From: Aminiphilus circumscriptus DSM 16581
GTDB taxonomy: Bacteria > Synergistota > Synergistia > Synergistales > Aminiphilaceae
Direction of reading: 5' to 3'
Length of the DNA: 64,000 nt
NCBI RefSeq assembly: GCF_000526375.1
Contig: NZ_JAFY01000002.1
Location: 62,001-126,000, forward strand
The stretch's first letter is position 1. Every line of letters begins with the position of its first letter. The translations under genes were made by a program, and so were the position numbers. The notes beneath the pieces are model-generated. The model did not search any database. It was not told where the DNA came from and saw only the letters and a list, made by a program, of their open reading frames with translations. Below are positions 36,922 to 44,359 of the stretch, piece after piece.

Positions 36922-38169
36922 TCAGCGCATGGAGGCGGCCTCGCGCTTCCAGCCGTAGAGGAAGAGAGGCAACGCCGTCAGAGGCAGAAGCGCCGTGACG
37001 AACATGGTGGTGCCGAGACCGAAGTGGTCCGCCACGGCGCCGAGCGGCGACGTGACGAGCCCTCCGAGCCCCCAGGAAATACCCATGACGAGAGAACTCG
37101 CCATCCCCCTGGCCTGGGGGGAGAACTCCTGAGCCATGGCGGCGGTGATGGGCATGGTGGTGTTGAGCAGGGCCAATCCCGCCATGTAGAGCACCACGGA
37201 CACGGTTCCCTTTGTGAGAGCCGCCGCGGCGAGCACCCCCGGAGAAAGGAGCAGCGCCCAGGTGAGCACCCGCTTGCGCCCCACCAGATCCGCCAGCTTG
37301 CCCGCCACGAGGGAGGAAAGCGTTCCCGCGAGCGTCACCGCGAAGAGCACGCCGCCCACCCGGGCCAGGCTTCCCCCCTGCTCCGTCACGACGAGAGGAA
37401 GAAAGAAGCGCAGTCCCTGAAAGGTGGTGTCCACGATGAAGGTCACGATCCACACGAAGTAGATCTTCCGGAACACGCCCGCAAGGCTCTTCCAGAAACC
37501 GTTTCTTCGGGATGTCCCGCTTCGGGCCGGCGTTCCCTCTCCCGCAAGGGAGGGGATGTTGCGGTACACGAAAAACCCGAGGATGATCGGAGGAATGACC
37601 ACGGCGAGAGGAAGCAGCCGAAGCCCCACGGTCTTCACAAGGCCGATGGCGTAGAGCGGACTCAGGGAAGAACCGAACATGCCCGCGGCGCTGAAGATGG
37701 CGATGGTGAACGCCAGTCGTCCCGGCGGCGAAAGATGTCCCATGGCGGCGTTGCCCTGGGGATGATAGGCGGAGCTGCCCAGCGCCCAAAGGGCGACGAG
37801 CACCAGGGCGATCGCGTAGGACGGCGCCAGCGGAAGAAAGGCGATGGCCAGGGCCGTCAGGATCGGGCCGAGGATGATGAACACCGGAGCGGGAGAAAGA
37901 TCCGCCAGATGTCCCAGGAGAGGCTGGGCCGTCATGTTCACGAAACCGGACATGGAGTTCAGGAACCCCGCCTGGGCGAGAGACAGGCCGAGGCGCGGCA
38001 CGATCTCGGGCAGAAAGGCGGGCAGGAAGGCGGAGTGGAGATCGTTCAGCAAGTGTCCGAGGGACACCAGGTTCGTCTTGTAGAGGACGCTTCGCTCCTC
38101 GCTCCCGTTTTGTCTGTCGGGGCGGAGGCTGCTCTTCACGGAGGAATTCGTTTCGACACGGGCATTCAT
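36922..38169 (-). CDS. MFS transporter, fosmidomycin-resistance-like
   Basis: 415 aa, 12 predicted membrane segments with a central cytosolic loop near 200-230. Motifs resemble the Fsr group: NDLHSAFLPAFLP in helix 1, SAYHPQGNAAMGH in the third-fourth helix region, and KLADLVGRKRVL in the loop between helices 8 and 9. It is probably a proton-driven exporter; the substrate is unknown. ATG 38169 has AAAAGGAGA upstream. It follows the response regulator gene on the same strand after 157 bp. Confidence 0.85.
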   Translation of the reverse strand: MNARVETNSSVKSSLRPDRQNGSEERSVLYKTNLVSLGHLLNDLHSAFLPAFLPEIVPRLGLSLAQAGFLNSMSGFVNMTAQPLLGHLADLSPAPVFIILGPILTALAIAFLPLAPSYAIALVLVALWALGSSAYHPQGNAAMGHLSPPGRLAFTIAIFSAAGMFGSSLSPLYAIGLVKTVGLRLLPLAVVIPPIILGFFVYRNIPSLAGEGTPARSGTSRRNGFWKSLAGVFRKIYFVWIVTFIVDTTFQGLRFFLPLVVTEQGGSLARVGGVLFAVTLAGTLSSLVAGKLADLVGRKRVLTWALLLSPGVLAAAALTKGTVSVVLYMAGLALLNTTMPITAAMAQEFSPQARGMASSLVMGISWGLGGLVTSPLGAVADHFGLGTTMFVTALLPLTALPLFLYGWKREAASMR

Positions 38170-38326
38170 GTTCCGGACGGTCTCCTTTTCTCCCGTTCCG
38201 ACGGAAACGGCACGATCCGCCCACGGGTCTCGGGTCCGGAACAGTATACGACAAAGGGCGATCTCCCAAACCGACCAAAGGGGAAACCGCCCGTCAGACC
38301 ACCGTTTTTCTCCGAAAAGAAGAAAG

Positions 38327-39064
38327 TTATTCCTCTTCGCCGCCGGCGAAGACGTACCCTCTTCGGGAAATGGTGAGAATCACCTCGGGCTGTTCCGGAT
38401 CCGTCTCGATCTTGCTCCGGAGATTTCTTACGTGCCAGCGCACCAGCCCCGTATCGGTCGTTCCCTGGGGAAATCCCCACACCTGCTGGAGCAGTTCCTG
38501 GCTGGAAAGCACCTCTCCCGCGTGGGTCATGAGGTAGGCCAGAAGGTCGCACTCGGTCTTGGTGAGGCGGATCTCTTCACCCCGCACGAAGGCCCGCCGC
38601 GACTCCAGGTTCAGAGCGACATCGCCGAGATCGACCATCTTCGCCTTGCCGTTTCCTCCGGGAAAAGCCGCCGCCGTCTCGGAAACGGCACGCTTGCCGC
38701 GCCGCAGCAGCGTGGAGACCCGGGCCAGCAACTCCTGAAGGTAGAAGGGCTTCACGAGGTAATCGTCCGCGCCGTGCTCCAGCCCGAGAACCCGGTCCGA
38801 CACGGAGGAACGGGCGGTGAGAAAGAGCACCGGCGTGTCCGCCGTGTCACTGTGACGGCGAAGTCTCTGAAGGACCTGAATGCCATCCATGCGAGGCATG
38901 ACGATATCGAGGATGATCAGATCCGGTCGGTGTTCGAGCGCCGCGGCAAATCCCTCGCTCCCCCCCGAAGCGGTGACCACGTGATAGCCTCTTTCGACAA
39001 GCCCCTTGCGCACCACTTCCACCAGGTCGGGATCATCGTCCACGAGAAGAATCTTCTGTGCCAC
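38327..39064 (-). CDS. OmpR-family response regulator
   Basis: 245 aa. The receiver (1-~120) has the acidic cluster D9-D11, phosphoacceptor D53 (LDIVMP) and K105 (LVKPF). The C-terminal winged helix (~140-240) has the OmpR/PhoB pattern, ending RRGYVFAGGEEE. GTG start at 39064 behind a G-rich site. It is cognate to the PAS kinase upstream, although a terminator separates them, so it probably also has its own promoter, which I could not find. Confidence 0.93.
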   Translation of the reverse strand: MAQKILLVDDDPDLVEVVRKGLVERGYHVVTASGGSEGFAAALEHRPDLIILDIVMPRMDGIQVLQRLRRHSDTADTPVLFLTARSSVSDRVLGLEHGADDYLVKPFYLQELLARVSTLLRRGKRAVSETAAAFPGGNGKAKMVDLGDVALNLESRRAFVRGEEIRLTKTECDLLAYLMTHAGEVLSSQELLQQVWGFPQGTTDTGLVRWHVRNLRSKIETDPEQPEVILTISRRGYVFAGGEEE

Positions 39065-39251
39065 GAGTCATTCCCCCCCTCTCTCCCTTGTTCGAAGACA
39101 CCGCAGCGGCGAAAGGCCACTTTCCCCGAGACGCGGTTTTCAGCCATGTATTCTTCGTGATTCTCATGGTAGGGGAGAAGGTCCTTTTTCTGCGTTAGGG
39201 TTTTGTGAGAGTTTGTGCCGACAGTTCGAAAAAAGGACACTTTGAACCGGT

Positions 39252-39303
39252 GGAGAGAAAGCCTTCCCCTCATCCCCTTACAATGAGGGGATGAGGGGAA
39301 GGC
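39252..39303 (-). terminator. Terminator overlapping the end of the histidine kinase gene
   Basis: 18-bp perfect stem (39261-39278 / 39286-39303) with a 7-base loop, followed on the minus strand by TTTCTCTCC. The first arm encodes the last residues of the kinase and the loop contains its TAA stop. It lies between the kinase and its response regulator. Confidence 0.8.
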
Positions 39304-41056
39304 GAATCGTGACCGTGGTGCCTTTGCCGAGTTCGCTCGCGGCGGCGATGCTCCCCCCGTGCGCCACGAGGATGCTGTGGGTGACCGAGAGCCCGAGCCC
39401 CATGCCCGAGGCGGGATCCGTGGAAAAGAAGGGATCGAAGATGTGGGGAAGATCCTGGGGATCGATGCCGCACCCGTCGTCCTCGATGGTGACCACCGCC
39501 TCACCGCCGCTCTTCTTCCCCCGCACCCACAGATGCCCCAGCGGGCGCTCCATGCGGTTCACCGCCTTCACCGCGTTGAGCAGCACGTTCACGAAGACCT
39601 GGAGCAACTGCTGGGAATCCGCGGAAACCCGGATGTCCGTCTCGACCTGCATGTCCATCTCCACGTTCGCCACGCGCTTTCGGTCGGAACAGGCCAGCTT
39701 CCACGATTCGGCGAGACACGACGCCAGAAGGACGGGCTCCACGCGGATCTCCCTGCGGCGCGAGAAGGATTTGAGCCCGTCTACAATGCGCTCCAGCCGT
39801 TCCGTGAGGCGCACGATGGCATTCACGTAATCCAACCGCTCCTCCAGGAGTTCCGCCTTGTTCTTGCGCCGCGGCGTGGTCAGGTTCTCCCGGAGCAGTT
39901 CCGCGTTCATGCGGATGGATGCCACGGGGTTGTTGATCTCGTGAGTCACGCCCGCCACCATGGTGCCCATGGTGGCGAGACGGTTCGCCTGTAGCGCTTG
40001 ATTCATCTCCCCGAGCTGCGTCAAGAGCCGCCCCGCCTTGGCGAGCTCCACCTCCGTTTGCTTCACCGCGGTGATGTCCACGTGAACGCCGCTCATGCGC
40101 AGAGGGCGCCCCGCCTCGTCCCGGGCGGTCACCTTCGCCCGGGAGAGAACCCATTTTTGCGCTCCGTTTTTGGCGCGAACCCGGACCTGCACTTCGAAGA
40201 AGGCGATCGTTCCCTCCAGGTTGGCCCGGATCGCGCTCTCCACCATGGGAATGTCGTCGGGATGAACATAGCTTCGCCAGGAGTTCAGGTCCGCTGCTTC
40301 GATCTCGCTCGGATCGTACCCCAAAAGTTCCGCACAGCGGGGGCTATGATAGACCGTTCCCGCCGGGATGTCCCAATCCCAGTACCCCTCGCCGCTTCCT
40401 TCGAGAACCAGGCGAAACCGCTCCTCGCTCACCTCCAGGGCGTGACGGGTCACCACCAGATCCGTCACGTCGTTGGCGAAGACCGCCACGCGGAACACGC
40501 GCTCGTTCCGGAAGATGGGAACGACGGTCATGTCGAAGAACGTGCCGTCCGCGGCACGGTCACGGAAGGACACCCTGCTTCTCGAAGCGACGGCCTCCTC
40601 GAATCTGGCGCGGCGAGAGGCCGCCAGTTCGGGCGGAAAGAGATCGAACACCACCGTACCAAGCAGCGCCTCCAAGCTCTTGCCGAACCGAACGCAGCAG
40701 AGACGGTTCGGAAAGAGAATCCGCCCCTCCGGATCGAGCAGGATCGTGTAGATCGTGGCGGCATCGAGAAGCGTTCCCAGAGACTCCGCCATCTCCGCGG
40801 TCTCCAGGAGGTGGATCAGAAAGTCCGCCGATTCCAGAAAGCGGCTGTTCCGGGGAAGCAGCATCCGGCGCACGGAGTCTTCCGCGGCGGGACAAGTGCA
40901 GTCCTCCTCCCGGGAAGATTCGCCGCAGGACGCACACGGAGAGGACGCAACCTCCTCCGCGCCGTGCACCGATTCTCCGTTCCGTTCCTCCGGCCCCTCC
41001 GGACCGGAAACGACCGGAGCCCGCCCGTCCTCCTCGACCTCGTGCACCTGAAACAC
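39278..41056 (-). CDS. PAS-domain sensor histidine kinase with Cys-rich N-terminus
   Basis: 592 aa, no membrane segment. The first ~65 residues are acidic and hold C41, C44, C53 and C55 in a CxxC...CxC arrangement. Two PAS domains (~85-200 and ~205-335, the second with WDWDI...PRCAELLGY) lead into HisKA with H372 in VTHEINNPVAS and HATPase_c (NVLLNAVKAV, DDGCGI, GMGLGLS). GTG 41056 follows GGAGGAGAG. This is a cytosolic NtrB/PAS-type kinase; the cysteines could bind a metal or sense redox state, but this is inference. Confidence 0.9.
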   Translation of the reverse strand: MFQVHEVEEDGRAPVVSGPEGPEERNGESVHGAEEVASSPCASCGESSREEDCTCPAAEDSVRRMLLPRNSRFLESADFLIHLLETAEMAESLGTLLDAATIYTILLDPEGRILFPNRLCCVRFGKSLEALLGTVVFDLFPPELAASRRARFEEAVASRSRVSFRDRAADGTFFDMTVVPIFRNERVFRVAVFANDVTDLVVTRHALEVSEERFRLVLEGSGEGYWDWDIPAGTVYHSPRCAELLGYDPSEIEAADLNSWRSYVHPDDIPMVESAIRANLEGTIAFFEVQVRVRAKNGAQKWVLSRAKVTARDEAGRPLRMSGVHVDITAVKQTEVELAKAGRLLTQLGEMNQALQANRLATMGTMVAGVTHEINNPVASIRMNAELLRENLTTPRRKNKAELLEERLDYVNAIVRLTERLERIVDGLKSFSRRREIRVEPVLLASCLAESWKLACSDRKRVANVEMDMQVETDIRVSADSQQLLQVFVNVLLNAVKAVNRMERPLGHLWVRGKKSGGEAVVTIEDDGCGIDPQDLPHIFDPFFSTDPASGMGLGLSVTHSILVAHGGSIAAASELGKGTTVTIRLPLIPSL

Positions 41057-41259
41057 CTCTCCTCCACCCCGTGGGCGATTTCGTCCGTTTTCCGGGATGC
41101 GGTCGGCACCCCCTCCCCGACGAAGACCGACGCACAGCCGCGCAAGTCCTTCCGGGCCGTTTCCTCCAAAAACGCCGCCGAGAAAGAGGCGAATGCGAAT
41201 GTGGAACCGGCTCTGTGGAGGCGCGCTCCGGACGGTCTTTTGGAACGATTCTTGTCTCC

Positions 41260-41288
41260 ACTATACGCTCCCCGAGGCGAAAGCGCAA
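41260..41288 (-). promoter_or_regulatory. Promoter of the PAS kinase gene
   Basis: On the minus strand, TTGCGC and TATAGT separated by 17 bp, ~200 bp before the GTG start. Confidence 0.55.
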
Positions 41289-41336
41289 AAACGGAACCGT
41301 CGACGGGAGCGTCCGCGGGGAATCCCCCGAGACGCA

Positions 41337-41366
41337 CATCGCCGCGGGGAATCCCCCGCGGCGATG
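41337..41366 (-). terminator. Hairpin after the orphan TAXI protein gene
   Basis: 13-bp perfect stem (CATCGCCGCGGGG / CCCCGCGGCGATG) with a 4-base AATC loop, 44 bases past the stop. No T-run follows. Confidence 0.55.
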
Positions 41367-41409
41367 ACTTCATGGCCTGTATTTTTTCCCGTTCCGGGAC
41401 GGGCGAGAT

Positions 41410-42399
41410 CTAAAATCCCTGCTCTTTGTAGTAGCGTTCCGCACCCGGGTGGAAGGGGAACTCGATCTTCTCCGAGGCCGTTTTGAGCTCCAGCGCTTCG
41501 AGGGCCTTTACGGCCGCGGCCATCTCGTCCCGGTGCTCGAAGAGAAGTTTCGTCATGGTGTAGACCGTTTCCTCGGGAAGGTCCACCCGCACGACCATGG
41601 AGGTCATGGCCCCCACGGTGGGAATGTCCGTCGTGGCGCTCTTGTAGCTTCCTTTGGGGATGAGATACGCCTGGGTGCCGAAACGATCCCACATCTTCTT
41701 CAGAATCTCGTTTTCGAAAGGAAGAAGCACCACGTCGATCCGGCTCTCAAGATCCATGATGGCACTGAGGGGCAGCCCCGAGGAGACCACGTAGGCGTCC
41801 ACGTGGCCGTCCGCCATCTGGTTGACGCCGTCCGCATAGGAGCTGTAGTTCACCTGTCCGCCCCAGGCGGTGAAATCCTCCTCGGTGACACCGTAGGCGT
41901 CCATGATCTGGCGCACCAGAAATTCCGTGATGTTTCCCCGAGCAAGCGTGGCATAGCGGAAGGGAAGCTTCTTGTTGAAGAGATCACCCACGGTGGTGAT
42001 GCCGTTCTTGTCGGCGAAGTCCTTGCGAATCACGAAATAGACGTACTGGGGATAGAGATGAGCCAGCAAACGGACGTTCTCGAGACTCTGCCCCTTGAAC
42101 GGTCCCTCGGGGTCGACGGACATGCCCGGATAGAGCACGGTGAAGGCCACGTCCACCTTCCCCTGGCTCATGTTGACCAGGTTCGGAATGGACCCCCCCG
42201 TGGTGACCGACACGGGAATGCCGTTCTTGCCGAACTCTTCACCCATGACGCCCCCCATGGCGTTCCAGATGCCCCCCGACGCGGCCGTGGCAAAACGGAG
42301 CGGTGCGTCCGCACACGCCATCGACGCACTCAGGAGCGCCACCATCAGAGCCACCGCACAGCAAAGATTCCGACGCATTCCCGTTCTTCTTCCAATCAC
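41410..42399 (-). CDS. TAXI-family TRAP transporter binding protein, no adjacent permease
   Basis: 329 aa. Sec signal in the first ~35 residues (MRRNLCCAVALMVALLSA...ACA). The mature protein starts LRFATAASGGIW, the TAXI-family ligand loop, and keeps GSIPNLVNMSQGKVDVAFT. The start is GTG 42399 with AAGGGGGGG six bases upstream; ATG 42378 is an alternative. It is divergent from, and homologous to, the TAXI protein at 43131 but has no TRAP permease on its own strand, so it may share the nearby fused permease. Confidence 0.88.
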   Translation of the reverse strand: MIGRRTGMRRNLCCAVALMVALLSASMACADAPLRFATAASGGIWNAMGGVMGEEFGKNGIPVSVTTGGSIPNLVNMSQGKVDVAFTVLYPGMSVDPEGPFKGQSLENVRLLAHLYPQYVYFVIRKDFADKNGITTVGDLFNKKLPFRYATLARGNITEFLVRQIMDAYGVTEEDFTAWGGQVNYSSYADGVNQMADGHVDAYVVSSGLPLSAIMDLESRIDVVLLPFENEILKKMWDRFGTQAYLIPKGSYKSATTDIPTVGAMTSMVVRVDLPEETVYTMTKLLFEHRDEMAAAVKALEALELKTASEKIEFPFHPGAERYYKEQGF

Positions 42400-42516
42400 A
42401 TGAAGCCCCCCCTTCGTTTTTCCCCTCCGCATCGCCCGAACCCCCCGGACGCTGCACGATCTCTTCAGAGGAGAAACCACTCCCTCACTCGATGAAACAG
42501 GTTGTTAACAGAAGTC

Positions 42517-42544
42517 ATTATACCCGCCCCACCGCTGCGAGCAA
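42517..42544 (-). promoter_or_regulatory. Promoter of the orphan TAXI gene
   Basis: On the minus strand, TTGCTC and a perfect TATAAT separated by 16 bp, ~115 bp before the GTG start. Confidence 0.55.
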
Positions 42545-42663
42545 GATGCAAAACTCATGCATCATTTTCGTCATACTCCCCCAGAGCGATCACGGGATCG
42601 GAATCGGGCTCTCCGGAACGCCCGCTCCCGGGAGCGGCACCGTACGCTGGACGAATCTTTTAG

Positions 42664-42764
42664 GGAACCTCTGAATAAGGCTGCGTCAGCCCCGCAGGGC
42701 GCCTCGCAGAGCCTGATGCGACCCGAGTTCAAGGGCAAGCGAAAGATCTTTATTCAGAGCTTCC
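42664..42764 (+). mobile_element. MITE-like element, copy 2
   Basis: 101 bp, ends GGAACCTCTGAATAA and TTATTCAGAGCTTCC. TTAG stands on both sides (42660-42663 and 42765-42768). Same orientation and about 94% the same as the copy at 59751. It lies between two divergent promoters. Confidence 0.88.
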
Positions 42765-43050
42765 TTAGAACAGTTCTTTTCTCCACGCGACACTTCCGAG
42801 GACAAAACACCACACAACGGAGGCCGTTGTGGAAAATTTGTAAGATTTTTGTTTCGAAAGCTCTTCTGGATCACCTTGGTATTCCAGAAGGAACTGTGGT
42901 ACAATTCCTCCGTTGTTTCGGTTTTTCCCTTTTCCTGCGATGAAAAACACCGCTACTCCGCTTTTTCTTCTGACACGGCTCCACCGTCAGATATCAAGGA
43001 GATCCGTCTCGTCTTTTCATCGCCCAGGCTTTGTCGTTTTTCTGCACTTC

Positions 43051-43079
43051 TTGACCATAAAACTATTCTTTCGTACTAT
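43051..43079 (+). promoter_or_regulatory. Promoter of the TAXI-TRAP operon
   Basis: TTGACC and TACTAT separated by 17 bp, ~50 bp before the ATG. Confidence 0.65.
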
Positions 43080-43130
43080 GCATACCGTCATCCCTACGGC
43101 ATTTCACATCCGAAAGGAGGAGTCGGCATC

Positions 43131-44117
43131 ATGAGAAAGTTTCTGGTAGCAGCACTTGCGGTCATTCTTGTTCTCGGTACGCTCGGCACGGGATTCGCGG
43201 CGAAGGAGGGGTGGCCCGATCAGCTCCGGTTCATGGCGGGGCCTCCCGGAGGCAACTGGTTCGCCATGGGCGGAGCCATGGCGGATCTGTGGACGAAGGA
43301 AGTCCTCCAGACCACCAGCAGCACCGGCGGCGGCGTGGCGAACATCGTGAACGTGAACGCCGCGAAGGCGGACATGGGGCTCTCCGTGACCTCCATGATG
43401 GGCGCAGCGGCAAAGGGAGAGGATCCCTACAAAGAGGTCCTCGGCAACGCGGGGCTCTTCGCGAACCTCTACCGGCAGTACACCTACTTCATCATGCGCA
43501 AGGACTACGCGGAAAAGAACGGCATCAAGACGCTGGGCGACGTCATGGAGAAGAAGCTCCCCATCCGCTTCGCCACCCTGAAACCCGGCACGGCCTCGGA
43601 ATTCGTCATCAAGTCCATTCTCCAGAAGGGATACGGCGTCTCCTGGGAGGACATCAAGAAGTGGGGCGGCTCCGTGGAGTTCAGCAACTACGATGACGGC
43701 GGCAATCTCCTCGCCGACAACCATCTGGACTGCTTCGCCTTCGCCGTGGGGCGGGCCGCGTCGGTGGTCATGAAGATCGAGAGCCAGACGGAGGTGGTAC
43801 TCCTTCCCGTGGACGAATCGGCCCGGAAGGCCATGGCGGACGCCTACGGCACCACCACCTTCGACATCGAGCCCGGCATCTACAAGAGCGTCACCGAGCC
43901 CGTTCCCGTCGTGGGAGACTACACCTGCGTCGTCATCCGCCAGGACCTCCCGGAGGACCTCGTCTACGAGCTGGCGAAATCCCTCTGGGGCGGAAAGGCC
44001 ACCATCGCCTCGGCCATCAAGGACCTGGAGGAGCTGGATCCCAAAGAGGCCATTTCCGTGGGCGTCCCCGCTCATCCCGGCGCGGTGAAGTTCTGGAAGG
44101 AAGCCGCGGGCAACTAG
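43131..44117 (+). CDS. TAXI-family TRAP transporter binding protein
   Basis: 328 aa. Sec signal of ~23 residues (MRKFLVAALAVILVLGTLGTGFA). The mature part has LRFMAGPPGGNWFAMGGAMADLW and TGGGVANIVNVNAAKADMGLS, the TAXI motifs. ATG 43131 has AAAGGAGG ten bases upstream. It is followed, after a structured spacer, by the fused TRAP permease, so it delivers its ligand (dicarboxylate, amino acid or similar) to that permease. Confidence 0.93.
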   Translation: MRKFLVAALAVILVLGTLGTGFAAKEGWPDQLRFMAGPPGGNWFAMGGAMADLWTKEVLQTTSSTGGGVANIVNVNAAKADMGLSVTSMMGAAAKGEDPYKEVLGNAGLFANLYRQYTYFIMRKDYAEKNGIKTLGDVMEKKLPIRFATLKPGTASEFVIKSILQKGYGVSWEDIKKWGGSVEFSNYDDGGNLLADNHLDCFAFAVGRAASVVMKIESQTEVVLLPVDESARKAMADAYGTTTFDIEPGIYKSVTEPVPVVGDYTCVVIRQDLPEDLVYELAKSLWGGKATIASAIKDLEELDPKEAISVGVPAHPGAVKFWKEAAGN

Positions 44118-44145
44118 GACATCGGGCACCGGGGCAGCAAGAGAC

Positions 44146-44260
44146 GAACAGGGCGGGAAGAATTCCCGCAGATGTTTCCCCGGGAATTTCGAAGGCACCG
44201 CCCCTCCGGGCGGAGGAGCAGCGTCGGGCGGGCGGCCTCGAAGGGCATCCCGCCCTGTTC
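44146..44260 (+). terminator. Intercistronic hairpin between binding protein and permease
   Basis: GAACAGGGCGGGA (44146-44158) pairs with TCCCGCCCTGTTC (44248-44260), enclosing further stems such as CCGCCC/GGGCGG. There is no T-run, so it probably lowers read-through or protects the upstream mRNA, keeping the binding protein in excess over the permease. Confidence 0.55.
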
Positions 44261-44359
44261 ATCTTCCGATCCGGTTTCCATTCCACGAGCGGGATCTCCC
44301 GCACCCGCGGAACAGGCTCACCGAAACGGGTGACGAAAAGAGAAGGAGGACTCGGCCAC

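Larger units (their letters stand above)
41057..41409. other. Intergenic region between kinase and TAXI protein genes
   Basis: 353 bp without a gene. It holds the promoter of the kinase gene and the terminator of the upstream TAXI gene; two copies of CCGCGGGGAATCCCCC lie ~30 bp apart. Confidence 0.65.
42400..43130. other. Divergent intergenic region between the two TAXI genes
   Basis: 731 bp without a believable gene. It contains a promoter for each TAXI gene and a MITE-like element between them. The stretch 42.77-43.08 kb is AT-rich relative to the genome. Confidence 0.7.

Noticed and set aside
42557-42943. 128-codon plus-strand frame between the TAXI genes
   Set aside because: It runs through the MITE-like element and an AT-rich promoter region and has no ribosome binding site.
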